DNA of 64,000 bases from Peromyscus leucopus. Lineage: Eukaryota > Chordata > Mammalia > Rodentia > Cricetidae. Position numbers and translations under genes: made by a program. Of this stretch, positions 1 to 9,977 are shown piece by piece; position 1 is the stretch's first letter; each line of letters opens with the position of its first letter. The stretch is taken from positions 151,864,826-151,928,825 of the forward strand of contig NC_051065.1 of NCBI RefSeq assembly GCF_004664715.2, given 5' to 3'. A model generated the notes under the pieces. It was given only the letters and a program-made list of their open reading frames with translations, made no database searches and was not told the DNA's origin.

Positions 1-1189
1 CTGCGCATTGGTGGTTGCTTTCCGTGACCTGGGCAGGAAGCCTTCCTCAGTCAAGCACCTTGTCCTGATTACAGCAGCTGCGGATATGATGATCGGCTGT
101 AGAAAGCCGCAGATCGACCCCCAAAGTTTGGTAGTTGTGGAGTCATCCTCAGTGCCTCCGAGGAATTTTAATGAAGATGTGTGGCCCCTGTGATCATCTC
201 CATTCAAACTGAGCCTCATGTATTTGAGTTTTCAGCTAATTGGTTTAGGAAAATATCCATGTGCACACCCCCACAACTCCTGCTGCTCTCTTTCCCAGCT
301 TATGGTGGAAAGTGTGAGCAGACTGTGTGCTTAACACACTTTGGAGTCTGTTGCTATGGTGCTGGGGAGGAATCTGGTTCTCATAGCAACATCAGGTTGA
401 CTCGATGCACCTCAGACCATTGGCAGAGCGCAGGCAGTAGCTTACGTGATCCCGTGAAGTTTGGGACTGATGGCATGTGGTGTACTGGAGAGTTCTCTCG
501 TTTTCCCTCAGCCCACCCACCCATGCAGAGGAATGCCTGCATGCCTCTCCGCTACGTCACACAAATAAGCAGAGTAATAATAAGAATAAAAGCGCACACA
601 CACTCTTCCACAAGAGTAAACCAAAGCATTACTTTGGTATTGTTCACCAGATTGTCATTTTGAGTTATCCCTCCCCATTCCAAGGCCAGTCCCTGCACTG
701 GCATGTCGTCTTATCATGTAGATCTGCCTCCAGGCCTGGCCTGTTGCTGGGAAGTCCACCACTCAGTTACGGAAGTCCAGGGTCCCATGAATGGGTACAG
801 CTCTCTCATCAGGATAGGGCTTCTTCACGCAACTTCCTTTTGGAGGCTCCTTAGCAATGTCAATGCACTGGGTGGGACCAGCCTTAGGAAAAGCCAGCCA
901 GTCCAGTTTGCAGAAGCTTTTCAACTCACTGACCAAACAAACGGAGGGTCTCCACCCATCTGCATTTTATGTACAGAGCTGGCCTATGGCTTTAGGACAC
1001 ATTTATGATAAGGGCATCTGGCCGAACAGAGGGTTACAACCCGAATTCATCATAACAGGATCTGGTTGGTCTTTATAGACCTTTGGTGAAGGAAGATCCC
1101 CACTTGTCCTGGCTGTTCAGTGCTTTATAGTGTCCCTTGTGGGAAACAGCCACCCTTTCCTCTTCACGATCCTCACAGCTCACCATCCC
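1..1189. other. Unassigned unique sequence
   Basis: No repeat, exon or RNA gene was recognised here. Several overlapping open frames of 60-160 codons exist on the plus strand, but they have no family signature and overlap each other in different frames, which points to chance. Confidence 0.5.
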
Positions 1190-1320
1190 CTTATTCCACA
1201 GATGTTCACTGAGCATCTATCTCCATGTGTGGAGCTGTATTCTGGACCCTCAGCATGAAAGAGCACAAGGCAGGACTTCTCTCCTGATGCCTGTGTTCCA
1301 GTGGGGGTTACAGCCATAAG
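1190..1320 (+). repeat. L2-like ancient LINE 3' fragment
   Basis: The sequence follows the old mammalian pattern of 'ttattccacagatgttcac', then 'gagcatctat', then a tract resembling 'cagtgggggttacag'. This resembles the common L2-type motif (attcaacaaatatttactgagcacctac ... tctagtgggg). It is strongly diverged, and the family is assigned by eye only. The following 340 bases, to the B1 at 1662, show nothing recognisable. Confidence 0.4.
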
Positions 1321-1661
1321 CCAGGAGAGGAAACATCAGGGATGGGGACTTAGGGTGACAGGTTGGAGCGTAGGAGGGGGGCTGCAAGCTGGGTGAATTG
1401 TAAAAAGAACTTCCCAGTCAGCAAGAGAAGGCAGGGTTCAGCATTCCCGGGGAGGGGGGCAGGAAGCATAGCTGTAGCTCTTGCCCACCCCGAGAAGAGA
1501 GGAGTCCTAAGTAACTAGTGTGGAATCACTGACATACGGAGAAGGGAAGTGAAATAGTGGGATTCGTATTTGTAAAATGGCCCCAGCTGCCTCATTTCCC
1601 CTTTGCCTTTCCATTTGTGATTGTATTCTGTTTTATAACTGTTTATAAAATGAAGAGGACT

Positions 1662-1830
1662 AGCCATGCGTGGTGGCGCACACCTTTAATCCCAGCACTC
1701 AGGAGGCAGAGGCAGGTGGATCTCTGTGAGTTTGAGGCCAGCCTGGTCTACAGAGCGAGTTCCAGGACAGACTCCAAAGCTACAAAGAGAAACCCTATCT
1801 TGAAAAAAAACAAAACAAAACAAAAAAACA
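1662..1830 (+). mobile_element. B1 SINE
   Basis: This is a near full-length B1 beginning near 'tagccatgcgtggtggcgca' and running through the box region 'cctttaatcccagcactc' and 'gtgagtttgaggccagcc'. It ends in an A-rich tail with 'caaaacaaaac' units. B1 is a 7SL-derived, L1-mobilised, non-coding SINE. The variant 'gactccaaagctac' in the right half suggests a cricetid-type B1. Confidence 0.93.
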
Positions 1831-1964
1831 GCCACAACAACAGAATAGAAGAAGGCTGTTTAGCTTGTAGTGTTAGACTTTGCTTGGTGTCTGGTAAAGG
1901 CCTTCTTGCTTCATCATACATAACATGGCAAAGGACTTTACAAGGAAAGACAGTAAGATTTTAA

Positions 1965-2325
1965 AGCTTGAATGTTCCCTAAAGGTCCTGTGTTAAAGGG
2001 TGGCTCCATAGCCTATGGTGCTGCTGAAAGGTGATGGGACCTTTAGGAGGTAGAGCCTAGGGGCCTGGTGGAGGGAAGTTAGGTCACCGAGCCTGTGCCC
2101 TGAAAGGGATTTGGAGATCCCAGCCCTTCGCTTTTCTCTTGCCTCTTTCTGGCTGCCGTGAGGTGAGCAACTTTGCTCCTCCATGCACTTCCACCATGAT
2201 GCACTACCTCGTTGTAGGCTCAAATTAGTGGGGCCAACCAGCCATAGAACACATGACCCGAAGTAAACCCTTCCTGTCTGTAAATTGTTCATCTCACGTG
2301 TTTCACCATAATGACAGTATACCGA
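1965..2325 (+). mobile_element. MaLR-type solo LTR (MLT1/MST-like)
   Basis: Recognisable MaLR landmarks occur in order: 'gcttgaatgttccct', 'aaaggtgatgggaccttta', 'ggaagttaggtcac', a 'ctggctgccgtgaggtgagc' block, 'ccatgatgc', and a degraded end 'aagtaaacccttcc'. It is an old endogenous-retrovirus-like LTR with no coding sequence. The antisense open frame across it is a chance frame. Confidence 0.65.
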
Positions 2326-2359
2326 CTTGTAAGCAGACCAAGTGTGTGCTAGCTTGGGT

Positions 2360-2505
2360 CTCTCTTCTTCTTAGAAAGCCACCAATTCCACCAAGAGGAC
2401 CCAGCCCTCTGACCTCATCTAATCCTAATTACCTCCCACAGATGCCATCTCCAAATGCTTCCATGTCAACAATAGTTTCAGAGACATTCAGAACCAGACA
2501 GTGAC
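2360..2505 (-). mobile_element. MaLR-like LTR remnant
   Basis: The run 'ctaatcctaattacctccc', then 'agatgccatctccaaatg' and a terminal 'cagagacattcag' resembles the reverse complement of an MLT1/MST-like LTR 5' region. It is diverged and short, so the family is tentative. Confidence 0.35.
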
Positions 2506-2836
2506 AATTAACAAAACACAATTATTAGTTGTTATTATATACATATGTATGCATAAATATATAATTAGCAACATGCTGAGTCTGTTTAGTGTATGACTTC
2601 AGGGATTAGGGGGTTCATCCTTGAGGAAGACGAATTCTCCAGACCCCAGCAGTCCTTAGTTGCCTACAGTTCTTTGTTTAGGGGCGGGGCCCCATGAGAT
2701 TTCCCCACTCTACTTCAGCCTATCTACTCATGGTATCCTTGTTCAGTTCTTGTTTAGGCAGCCATATTGTTGGGTATCATGGGTGAAGCTTCCCTGTCAT
2801 TTCTTAAGGAACATGTAATCATTTAGAGCCTATTTA

Positions 2837-2840
<4 letters not shown>
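2506..2840. other. Unassigned AT-rich sequence
   Basis: Nothing was recognised. It contains a short alternating AT/TA stretch around 2535-2570, next to the GA microsatellite. Confidence 0.4.

Positions 2841-2869
<29 letters not shown>
2841..2869. repeat. (GA)n microsatellite
   Basis: A perfect GA dinucleotide run, about 14 units long. It lies immediately upstream of the interrupted LTR that starts near 2893. Confidence 0.97.
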
Positions 2870-2871
<2 letters not shown>

Positions 2872-2892
2872 CCGTGTGCTGCCCCTTTGTGA

Positions 2893-3745
2893 AGGTTAGT
2901 TGTAACTGTCAATCTGATATAGCCTAGAATCACATAGGAAGAGAGTATTAATGAGTTATTTAGAGTGGTTTGGCCTGTGGGCATATCTGTGGGGGGTTGT
3001 CTGATTGTTAATTGAGGTGTAGATTAATTTCTAAACAATCTTATTAAATAAGAAACACAGAGCCCAAGAGATCAGAGAAATAGTGAATAGCCATGACTAG
3101 CTTTAGCTTACCACCATTCAGTAGCTTCCCCAGAGAGAGCTTCTTTCTGTCTAACCTGTGCTTTTATTGCCTCCTTGTTCTGCCTTTTAATTGGCTCTAA
3201 GCCCAGCCACGTCACTTCCTCACCACTGCCTATCTGTATAGACCTCCAGGTCTTTATGGTTGGTACTGGGATTAAAGGCTTGTGTCACCACACTTGACTG
3301 TGTCCTTGACCACACAGAGACTCTGTCTGCCATGAGATTGGATTAAGGGAGTGTGCTACCACTGCCTGACTCTGCTTATGGCTCTCTATGTGACTTCTGA
3401 TCTCCAGGTAAACTTTATTTATTAACATACAAATAAAATCACATTTCAACACAGATAAAATATCACCACATTGAGGGGGAAAAGGCACTCTGAATGTGAG
3501 TGGTTTTACTGGCTGGGCCCTGGCCTGTACGGTTAGAGAGCAGTAGCTGAGAAATGGCAGCAAGCATGGTCTGTGTGTCCGCTCCCTCTCTGCTCTGATG
3601 CCCTAGATTCCTGCCTAGACCTCCCTGCAAGAGTAGAGCATCACCTGGAGTTGTAAGCTAAATAAACATTTCTCCTGATGTTACTTTTGGTAGGGACATA
3701 TCAGAGCAGCAGGGGTGATATGAGGACACTTTTATAAGCCAGGGG
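2893..3745 (+). mobile_element. Rodent solo LTR split by a younger LTR
   Basis: The 5' part (2893-3017) reads 'ggttagttgtaactgtc', 'cctagaatcacatagg' and 'ctgattgttaattgagg'. The 3' part (3471-3745) contains 'ttgtaagctaaataaac', with an AATAAA signal, and 'tgttacttttggtaggg'. The same family occurs at 62714-63594. The interruption at 3018-3470 is a separate TG...CA element. The exact Dfam family was not determined, and the coordinates include the insert. Confidence 0.6.
3018..3470. mobile_element. Nested solo LTR with 6-bp target duplication
   Basis: The element begins TG at 3018, ends CA at 3470, and is flanked by TTGAGG on both sides (3012-3017 and 3471-3476). TG/CA ends with a 6-base duplication fit a class II (ERVK-like) solo LTR. 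Its interior carries two B1-like pieces ('actgggattaaaggcttgtg' and, later, 'gtgtgctaccactgcctg'). Orientation was not fixed. No retroviral gene is present. Confidence 0.7.
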
Positions 3746-3841
3746 ACAATCTGTAAGTCACATCTGTCTTGTTGTCTAGGCTTAGTAAATGAGGTTCCAC
3801 TTCCTTCAAAGGACATTGCAATTCCTTATTACTTGTAGGTT

Positions 3842-3990
3842 AGATCCCTTGCCTACTCTCCTTCCCTCAGAACAGCACTCTGCTGTGCCTTGGTGGCCAC
3901 CAAGGAAAGAGCACAGCTAGGATAAGGCAGAAGGGACAGTGTCTTTCTTCCCTGTGCTCTGCAGAGGTGCCAGGGGAGCTCTGACATGCA
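3842..3990. repeat. Local direct duplication, copy 1
   Basis: Shares ordered blocks with 5393-5530: 'gccaccaagga', 'gagcacagct', and an exact run 'ccctgtgctctgcagaggtg' followed by 'cca'. The copy contains a perfect 18-base palindrome at 3888-3905 (CCTTGGTGGCCACCAAGG), which is only half preserved in copy 2. Confidence 0.75.
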
Positions 3991-4978
3991 AGAACAAGTG
4001 GAATCCTGAAGGATCACGGACTCCAACCTCTATTTCATAGAAGATGAAGCTTAGCTGCTTGGCGGGCAATGTTCCTCTTTGGGCAGGGTCTTACAGCTAG
4101 TGGTCTTTCCACGGGCACTTTCATTTACAGCATTTGGTTTTTATTTTCTCTTCCTTTCCTGATCGGTCTTCTGCCTCTTCCCCATGTCCTGGCAGCCTTC
4201 TTTGGTATGCTATAATCGTCAATAGTACTGGAATGTTACTTGCATCAGGTGGAAAATTTGGCACTACATTGGGTTATACTGAAGTTGTCATTGTGGTGGT
4301 GACTGCTAGCTTCACCCTTTCTGCTTCTGTGGTGTTTGGGGCCTCACTTGGGCTTTCTTACAATTGCCCTTACCGCCTAAGTCTTGCTAATGTTCCTGAG
4401 ACTGGGTTAGTCATTATTCTCAAGGCTGATGTGCCAGCGAAGCAGCCTGAACATGTCATTAAAGCCACTAATCCTTTGCCACTATAATAGTGTATCATAG
4501 CCTATACCATGCTGCCTCCTGTGGGCCAGGCTATAGTGTGGAAATTTGGACCTAGTGATTTTTCCCACTCCTGAGTCTTGGCGGCATGGCCAGGTCTCTC
4601 CGGTGCACACCCATGTAGAGGTCCCCACTTTCGTGGTGGTACTACCCCTCCTCTATCACTTCAGAGAGGTCTATATACCATTCATTTAGAAGTCAGAGAA
4701 TCTAAGAATAGGCAGTACCACAGCTGCAGGAATGATACATCAGCATCGGGCGACAATAGACCAGCTTCTGTCCCTAACAGCCCTGCTGAATCCAGCTAGC
4801 ACAGCTAAGAGATGGAGGCCTGACCACAGTCACCCAACTATTAGATTCTGGATTCTTTGGAAAGCTGGGTGGCTCCACATGAGTATCTATGGCAGGAGAA
4901 TTCCATGTTTGGCAGTCTTCTCTGTGACCTGCTCAGCAGCAATCATAAAGAGCTTCCATTGTCCACCTGTGCCTAACA
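3991..4978. other. Unassigned stretch with a 117-codon open frame
   Basis: A plus-strand open frame at 4134-4487 encodes a hydrophobic, valine- and serine-rich conceptual peptide with no domain I recognise. It has no clear Kozak context, splice framework or poly(A) hallmark. The rest of the interval shows no recognisable repeat. It could be a decayed retrocopy, but no parent gene was identified. Confidence 0.3.
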
Positions 4979-4990
4979 CCACATAGACAT

Positions 4991-5162
4991 TTTGTTGTTG
5001 TTGTTGTTGTTGTTGTTTTTTGAGACAGGGTTTCTCTGTGTAGCTTTGGAGCCTGTCCTTGAACTCACTCTGTAGACCAAGCTGGCCTCGAACTCACAGA
5101 GATCCACCTGCCTCTGCCTCCCGAGTGCTGGGATTAAAGGCGTGCACCACCACCGCCCGGCC
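4991..5162 (-). mobile_element. B1 SINE with 12-bp target duplication
   Basis: Reverse-complement B1 with a (TTG)n tail derived from its A-rich end, then 'gagacagggtttctctgtgt', 'ctggcctcgaactcacagag' and 'gggattaaaggcgtgcacca'. It is flanked by perfect CCACATAGACAT direct repeats at 4979-4990 and 5163-5174. The intact duplication and low divergence indicate a fairly young, L1-mediated insertion. Confidence 0.95.
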
Positions 5163-5175
5163 CCACATAGACATG

Positions 5176-5272
5176 TTTGTTAGCTTTGTTGTGTTGTTGT
5201 TATGTAGCCCAGAATGGGCTCAAACTGTTGATCTTTCTGCCTCTGGCTCTTGAGTGCTGGGTATACCTGTTC
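5176..5272 (-). mobile_element. Degenerate old B1-like SINE
   Basis: The order 'atgtagcccagaatgggctc', 'aaactgttgatctttctgcc', 'gagtgctgggtatacctg' matches a worn reverse-strand B1/PB1. The young B1 at 4991-5162 was inserted just upstream of it. Confidence 0.6.
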
Positions 5273-5392
5273 TTTATATTACCTACTACATAGAGCTTTC
5301 AACCTTGTAGGTGCCTGTGCTGGCTTGACTTTCAGATGGGTAAATACCAGAAGACTTGATTCATCCAGGGTCTGTGGCCTAGGAAAGGTCAA

Positions 5393-5530
5393 GCTGATCT
5401 CTTGCCTGCTCCCCTTCCCCCTGGAAAGCACTTTGCTCTGGCTCATTGGCCACCAAGGAAGGAGCACAGCTGAGACAATGCCCTGTGCTCTGCAGAGGTG
5501 CCAACGTGCAATGGAGCTGTGACTTGTAAG
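5393..5530. repeat. Local direct duplication, copy 2
   Basis: Partner of 3842-3990 on the same strand, about 1.55 kb downstream. It keeps 'ttgcctgctccccttccc', 'ttggccaccaaggaagg', 'agcacagctgaga' and the shared 'ccctgtgctctgcagaggtg' block. Confidence 0.75.
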
Positions 5531-5950
5531 GTGCAGCCAGTGCCCACCTTAGCCACACAAGCCTGGCACACAGTACAAGAGGTGCCTTTTCTAGGTTCTA
5601 TGGAACCATGAGCAAGTCTTTTGTCATAAACTGGCCAGGTTTAGCTAACTCACTGCAGAGTGTAAGGACCAGACTGCAAGTCCTCAAGGCCACAGATACT
5701 GACACTTTCTTAGATTTAATAACTCGTCATAGATGGATTGCATGTTTCCTTTTGACTTCGTGTGTATAGTTAATGTGAAATTGTCAACTGTGGTCTTTCT
5801 TGACCTCCACTGCCTCGCCTTTCTATAAATTATACCCTAAGGATGTTTTTCATAATTGCTATGGTTACTGATATTAGGTGATCCTTCAGCCTGGTGAATG
5901 TATACATTTTAATATACCTATCTGGGGCAGAGATTTTTCCCACAGTGATT
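5531..5950. other. Unassigned unique sequence
   Basis: No exon, repeat or RNA signature was recognised between the duplication copy and the next LTR. The antisense open frame at 5830-6012 runs into the LTR and is considered chance. Confidence 0.45.
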
Positions 5951-6370
5951 GTCATTAGTTTGGTTTCTGTTGCTGTGAGAAACACCATAACTGGAAGCAA
6001 CATGAGGATCAAAGGGTCTATTTTATCTTACAATGTACAGCCCATCATGCCACCCACTCTGACTGGGACAGCCAAGGCAGGAACTCAAGCAGGGAAGGAG
6101 CCTGGAGTCGGGAACTGAAGCAGAGACCACGGAGGGGTGCTGCTTACTGGCTTTCTCTCCATGACTTTATCTGCTTGTTTTCTTACATACCCCAGGCCCA
6201 CTTGACCAGGGCTGGTTCCATCCAAAATGGACTGGGACCTCCCACATCAATCACTAATTACAAAATGCTTTGCCTGTAACCCAGTCTTATGGAGGCATTT
6301 TCTCAATTGAGAATCCTTTTTCCCAGATGACCCTAGCTTGTGTCAAGTTGACAAAAATCTAACCAGCTCA
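5951..6370 (-). mobile_element. Rodent solo LTR (ERVL/MaLR-like, 'TGTCAACTTGACA' family)
   Basis: The plus strand reads the element backwards: 'ggtttctgttgctgtgagaa', 'ggaactcaagcagggaagg', 'gggtgctgcttactggc', 'catcaatcactaattac', 'ttatggaggcattttctc' and finally 'gtgtcaagttgaca'. The same family is present at 25512-25896 (minus) and 30556-30963 (plus). It is a non-coding solo LTR. Confidence 0.8.
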
Positions 6371-6807
6371 GTGAAGCTGTAATTAACAAGATTCCCCCAG
6401 CGTCAGTGTTGGCCAGGGCTCGGTGGTGACTCAGGCCGACTACAGCACAGAGAAAGTACTGGCGAGGCCACCAGATCAAGAGGAGTGAAGCCCCACAGGG
6501 ACCCTCTCATCTGGGGGACCTTAGATTAAACCAACCTAGAGTGTCAGAGAAGATTCCAGTAAACAAGCTAGAAGGGTGGAGAATCCGACCCAGCAGGGAA
6601 GCAGGGCTCCATGCCACATACTCCACCTGCCCCTGCACAGAGCTCCCTGCCAGGGGCTGTTTGATAAACGTCACAGGAATTGCCAAGATTGCTCACACGG
6701 AAGCAGTCGCTGAACTCACCATCACAGCTTCCCCTTGGACCCTAGCTGTTGCTTGGTCAAGCGCTAGCTCTGTCCCCGCAGAAAGCATACTACAGTAGAG
6801 ATCACAC
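6371..6807. other. Unassigned unique sequence
   Basis: No recognisable repeat or exon. An 85-codon open frame (6541-6798) has no family signature. The interval ends at the target site of the L1 insertion. Confidence 0.45.
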
Positions 6808-6816
6808 AGAAGTCCA

Positions 6817-7487
6817 ATAATTGAGTAGAACCGAAATTTATTATAAGCCACAGTCGTCCTAGGGGCCTCCATACTATATATATAGCCTCTGTGGTTCTAT
6901 GGACTGTGGTCTGATTGTTCTTTATTTTATATCTAGAATCCACTTATGAGTGAGTACATACCATGACTGTCTTTCTGGGTTTGGGTTACTTCACTCAGGA
7001 TGATTTTTTCTAGTTCCATCCATTTGCCTGCAAATTTCATGCTTTCATTGTTTTTCTCTGCTGAGTAGTACTCCAATGAATGGAAACACATGAACTATGA
7101 ACCAAAGGCTGAGGGGCCCCCAGCTGGATCAGGCTCTCTGAATAGGTGAGACAGTTGATTGATTTGATCAGTTTGGGAGGCAACTAGGCAGTGGGACCAA
7201 GTCCTGTGCTCATTGCATGAGTTGGCTGTTTGAAACCTGGAGCTTATGCAGGGACACTTGGCTCAGTCTGGGAGGAAGGGACTGGACCTGCCTGGACTGA
7301 GTCTACCAGGTTGATTGCAGTCCTTGGGGGAGGATTTGCCCTGGAGGAGGTGGGAATGGGGGGTAGGCTGGGGGTAAGGGAAGGGGGTGGGAGGGGGAGA
7401 ATAGGGGAACCCGTGGATGATATGTAGAACTGAATGGTATTGTAAAATAAAATAAGATTAAATTAAAAAAAAAAAAAAAAAAAAAAA
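6817..7487 (+). mobile_element. Young 5'-truncated, 5'-inverted (twin-primed) L1
   Basis: The element is flanked by AGAAGTCCA at 6808-6816 and 7488-7496. From about 7075 to 7487 it runs forward: the extreme end of ORF2, the 3' UTR with 'gggggtaagggaagggggtg', and a long A tail (7465-7488). From 6817 to about 7074 it is the reverse complement of a more 5' piece of ORF2 ('gagtagtactcc', 'tcactcaggatgattttttc', 'cttatgagtgagtacatacc'). This layout is the known product of twin priming. Only a short ORF2 C-terminal part is present and it encodes nothing functional. Confidence 0.93.
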
Positions 7488-7496
7488 AGAAGTCCA

Positions 7497-8219
7497 GGCC
7501 AGACTCCAGGTCTGGGACCTCCTGCTGACTTGGGGGCAAGTCTGAGAGCCCCATTTGTGAGGAAGGCATTCCTTGTCACGCTTGTGGCAAAGTCGCTGTG
7601 AAATCATGTGTGTAACACTCCCGGGAGACCTGGGCTTGGGGATGGCTGGAGTGGGTAGGGCCTCTCCATCTTTGTAACTCCAGCACGGATATACAAAGTT
7701 CTCCACAAACAATAGGTGAGCAGTTGCTGGGTGGCTAGCTCAGGGACAGAGGGACAAGTAAATACACAAGGATTGCTGGGTTGCTCCTAAAGATTCTTGT
7801 CACTTCCTTCTAAAGGGTTGCCTTGCCCTTTTGTGGCAGGCCAGGAGGCTCTGTCCTTTTGTCAGACTAGGGACCCTTCCTGTCACAGGAGTTCTCTGCA
7901 CCTTGGGAGCTATGGAGGGCTTGACCACTCACTTAAGAGGACTCTAACCAGAAGACCATGGTCCTGGACTGAAGTCTCTCTTATGGCAGGCTGCGTGTGT
8001 TCCTAGCTCACCTTTTTGCCTAGATACCCCCCCACTTGTGTCCATAGAGAGAGGACAGTACCCCTAAGAACAGAGTTGCCCAGGCTTGCCTGGCTGCAGA
8101 TGGATAATCACAGAGAGAGGATCTGGCCTTTTCTGAAGGGCCACCTGCTGCTGCCATTGTCACATTCTGTGCTCTGCTGCCATCCTCTGCGGGGGTGGAG
8201 CTGCATCTTGGCAGCCCTG
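7497..8219. other. Unassigned unique sequence
   Basis: No repeats were recognised. The short open frames here (60-90 codons) lack family features. It borders the promoter-like segment that begins at 8222. Confidence 0.45.
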
Positions 8220-8221
8220 GA

Positions 8222-8400
8222 CTAATAATTAGGGGTGGGGCAACTCCCCAGCTGGTGAGATATTTGGGGAGGGGCCTGGAGGAGAAGGGAGGGCTGGGAT
8301 CCAGCCAACAAAAGGAGGAATTAAATGGGCTGTCCTAGGAACCCATAGTTAGCATTTCAGCTCCAGCAGCCTCTGTAGGTTCCACAGAAGCAAGGCTTTC
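8222..8400 (+). promoter_or_regulatory. Promoter-like block with possible noncoding first exon
   Basis: In order: an AT-rich MEF2-like site CTAATAATTAG (8222-8232), a G-rich CACC-type box 'ggggtgggg', an E-box CAGCTG (8249-8254), a CArG-like 'gatatttgggg', a G-rich stretch, a weak TATA-like 'ttaaatg' (8321-8327), and a GTGAGT donor (8401-8406) about 75 bases later. The combination resembles striated-muscle promoters, but each motif is short and common. No downstream coding exon was found in the window, so this is an inference only. Confidence 0.22.
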
Positions 8401-9145
8401 GTGAGTGTTCAGTGCCCTCCCCCTCAGGGGTGCCTTCTGCTTCTCAGTTCCATTTTTTTTTTCTGGAGGTCTGGGAGTGCTCAGCCAGACTACTGACATA
8501 GGGCGCCACACTGGCCAAGCTCAGAAGCCAGACTGGGCAGCTGGGTATTGCTGTCTCCATCCCATCAGACTTCAAGTGTATTGCTGTCGTGGCTCGCAGA
8601 GCACTGGTGTGCAGGAGGGCCTTCACAAGGAGAGATCAGTGTTTCATTTGCTCACGGTTGCTATCCTTCAAACTGTCCTTTTGGTGATGGGTGACAGCAG
8701 GGAAATTCTGAAAAGCCCCCCTGTTTCCTTCACTGCAGCCATGGACCCTGTACACAAAGGCAGTGCGTCTTTGTCCACGCAACTGACACTGCTCACTTAC
8801 AAGCACTACATGTGGGCCCGGCTTTACTGCTAACTGAAATGGGGCTCACAGGCGTTTTGTGGCTGCCCCAAGCCACACCAGTAGCAAGGACAAAGATGTA
8901 AAATCACCTGTGGCTCCCAGAGTTCATTCTGGTTCTGTGTGCCAACCTCAGGGTAAGGGACAGGGTCTCCCTGTGTCACATGGGAGTATCACCTTCTCTT
9001 ACGTGGTGAGAAGTCGTCCTGAGGGGGTCCAGGGGAGTAGGTGTAATAGCTGAGTGGACTGATGTGGATTTCCAGTGGTCCCAATGGAGGGGAGACGGGG
9101 GTTTGGGCTAGGTGCATGGCTTTGCAAAGCTGTCATACACTCCCT
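8401..9145. other. Unassigned unique sequence
   Basis: A 142-codon plus-strand frame (8405-8833) has no domain and spans a T-run, so I treat it as chance. No recognisable interspersed repeat. Confidence 0.45.
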
Positions 9146-9207
9146 AACACACACACACACACACACACATACACACACACACACACACACATACACACAC
9201 ACACACC
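9146..9207. repeat. (CA)n microsatellite
   Basis: CA dinucleotide array interrupted twice by 'cat'. Alternating purine-pyrimidine sequence of this length can adopt Z-DNA. Confidence 0.97.
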
Positions 9208-9943
9208 TACCTTAGTAGATCATGAGTATTATTGCCCTTCTTCAGACTTCTGTGTCTTCTAGCTTTAATGCAGATGGAAGAAGCTAGACACAATGCCGCA
9301 AGACCCCGGTGAAGGTGGAGCCGCAGCTCTTAGAGCTCCCAACATCAAGGCAGTCTCAGGAGCAGAAGTTGGAAAAACAGGCCCTGCTTCCAAGGGGTTC
9401 TGTGTGTGTCCCAGACCGCAGGCCCTTCTGTTGGGATGGGTGAAATGCCTTGATGGAAAGACAGACTCAGCAACCTTGTTGTGGCCTCTTAAGTCTGCAG
9501 TCCTTAAAATCTCCCTTTTCCATCATAATATCCCAGGGCCGGGGGATTCCTCTCATAAATCCATCCCCAGGACATCCTATGCCTCCAGTGGTCCAGCCTA
9601 ACACATTTAGGCCGACTAATGAGTTCAAGGGCTTTCCAAGGATGGGTTGATGGGAGCCATCTGCCCTCTGTGGTCTTTAGGGACTTGTTGTCTACAGGGA
9701 ATTTAAAAGTAATAATAAAAATGACAAAAGTTCGGGTCTTTAAAAAAAAAATGTCATTGCATCCTGCAAGTTCCAAATACTGTCAGCGATAAAATATGCT
9801 TCTCCACTGGGAGGAATGCCTCCTACACGGGACATTGACTAAGTGTGGCCCTGGCCACTGTGCAGTTGGCTTGCTTTCTCTTGGGGTTCTTTTCTCCTTT
9901 TCTCTTCTTCCCTTTCTTTTATCCCCTTTCCTTTTCTGTTCTG

Positions 9944-9977
<34 letters not shown>

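Noticed and set aside
4200..4400. Possible resemblance of the 4134-4487 frame to a VDAC C-terminus (LGYT...TLSA)
   Set aside because: Only two short words match, in the wrong surrounding context; not enough to name a pseudogene.
5951..6370. LTR as part of an intact provirus
   Set aside because: No internal retroviral sequence or partner LTR flanks it; it is a solo LTR, as are the other LTRs in the window.
9062..9262. Direct repeat array considered as CRISPR
   Set aside because: It is a CA microsatellite with no unique spacers, in a rodent genome.
9945..9973. Poly(T) as the tail of a minus-strand processed pseudogene
   Set aside because: No AATAAA complement at the right distance, no target duplication found and no recognisable parent sequence.
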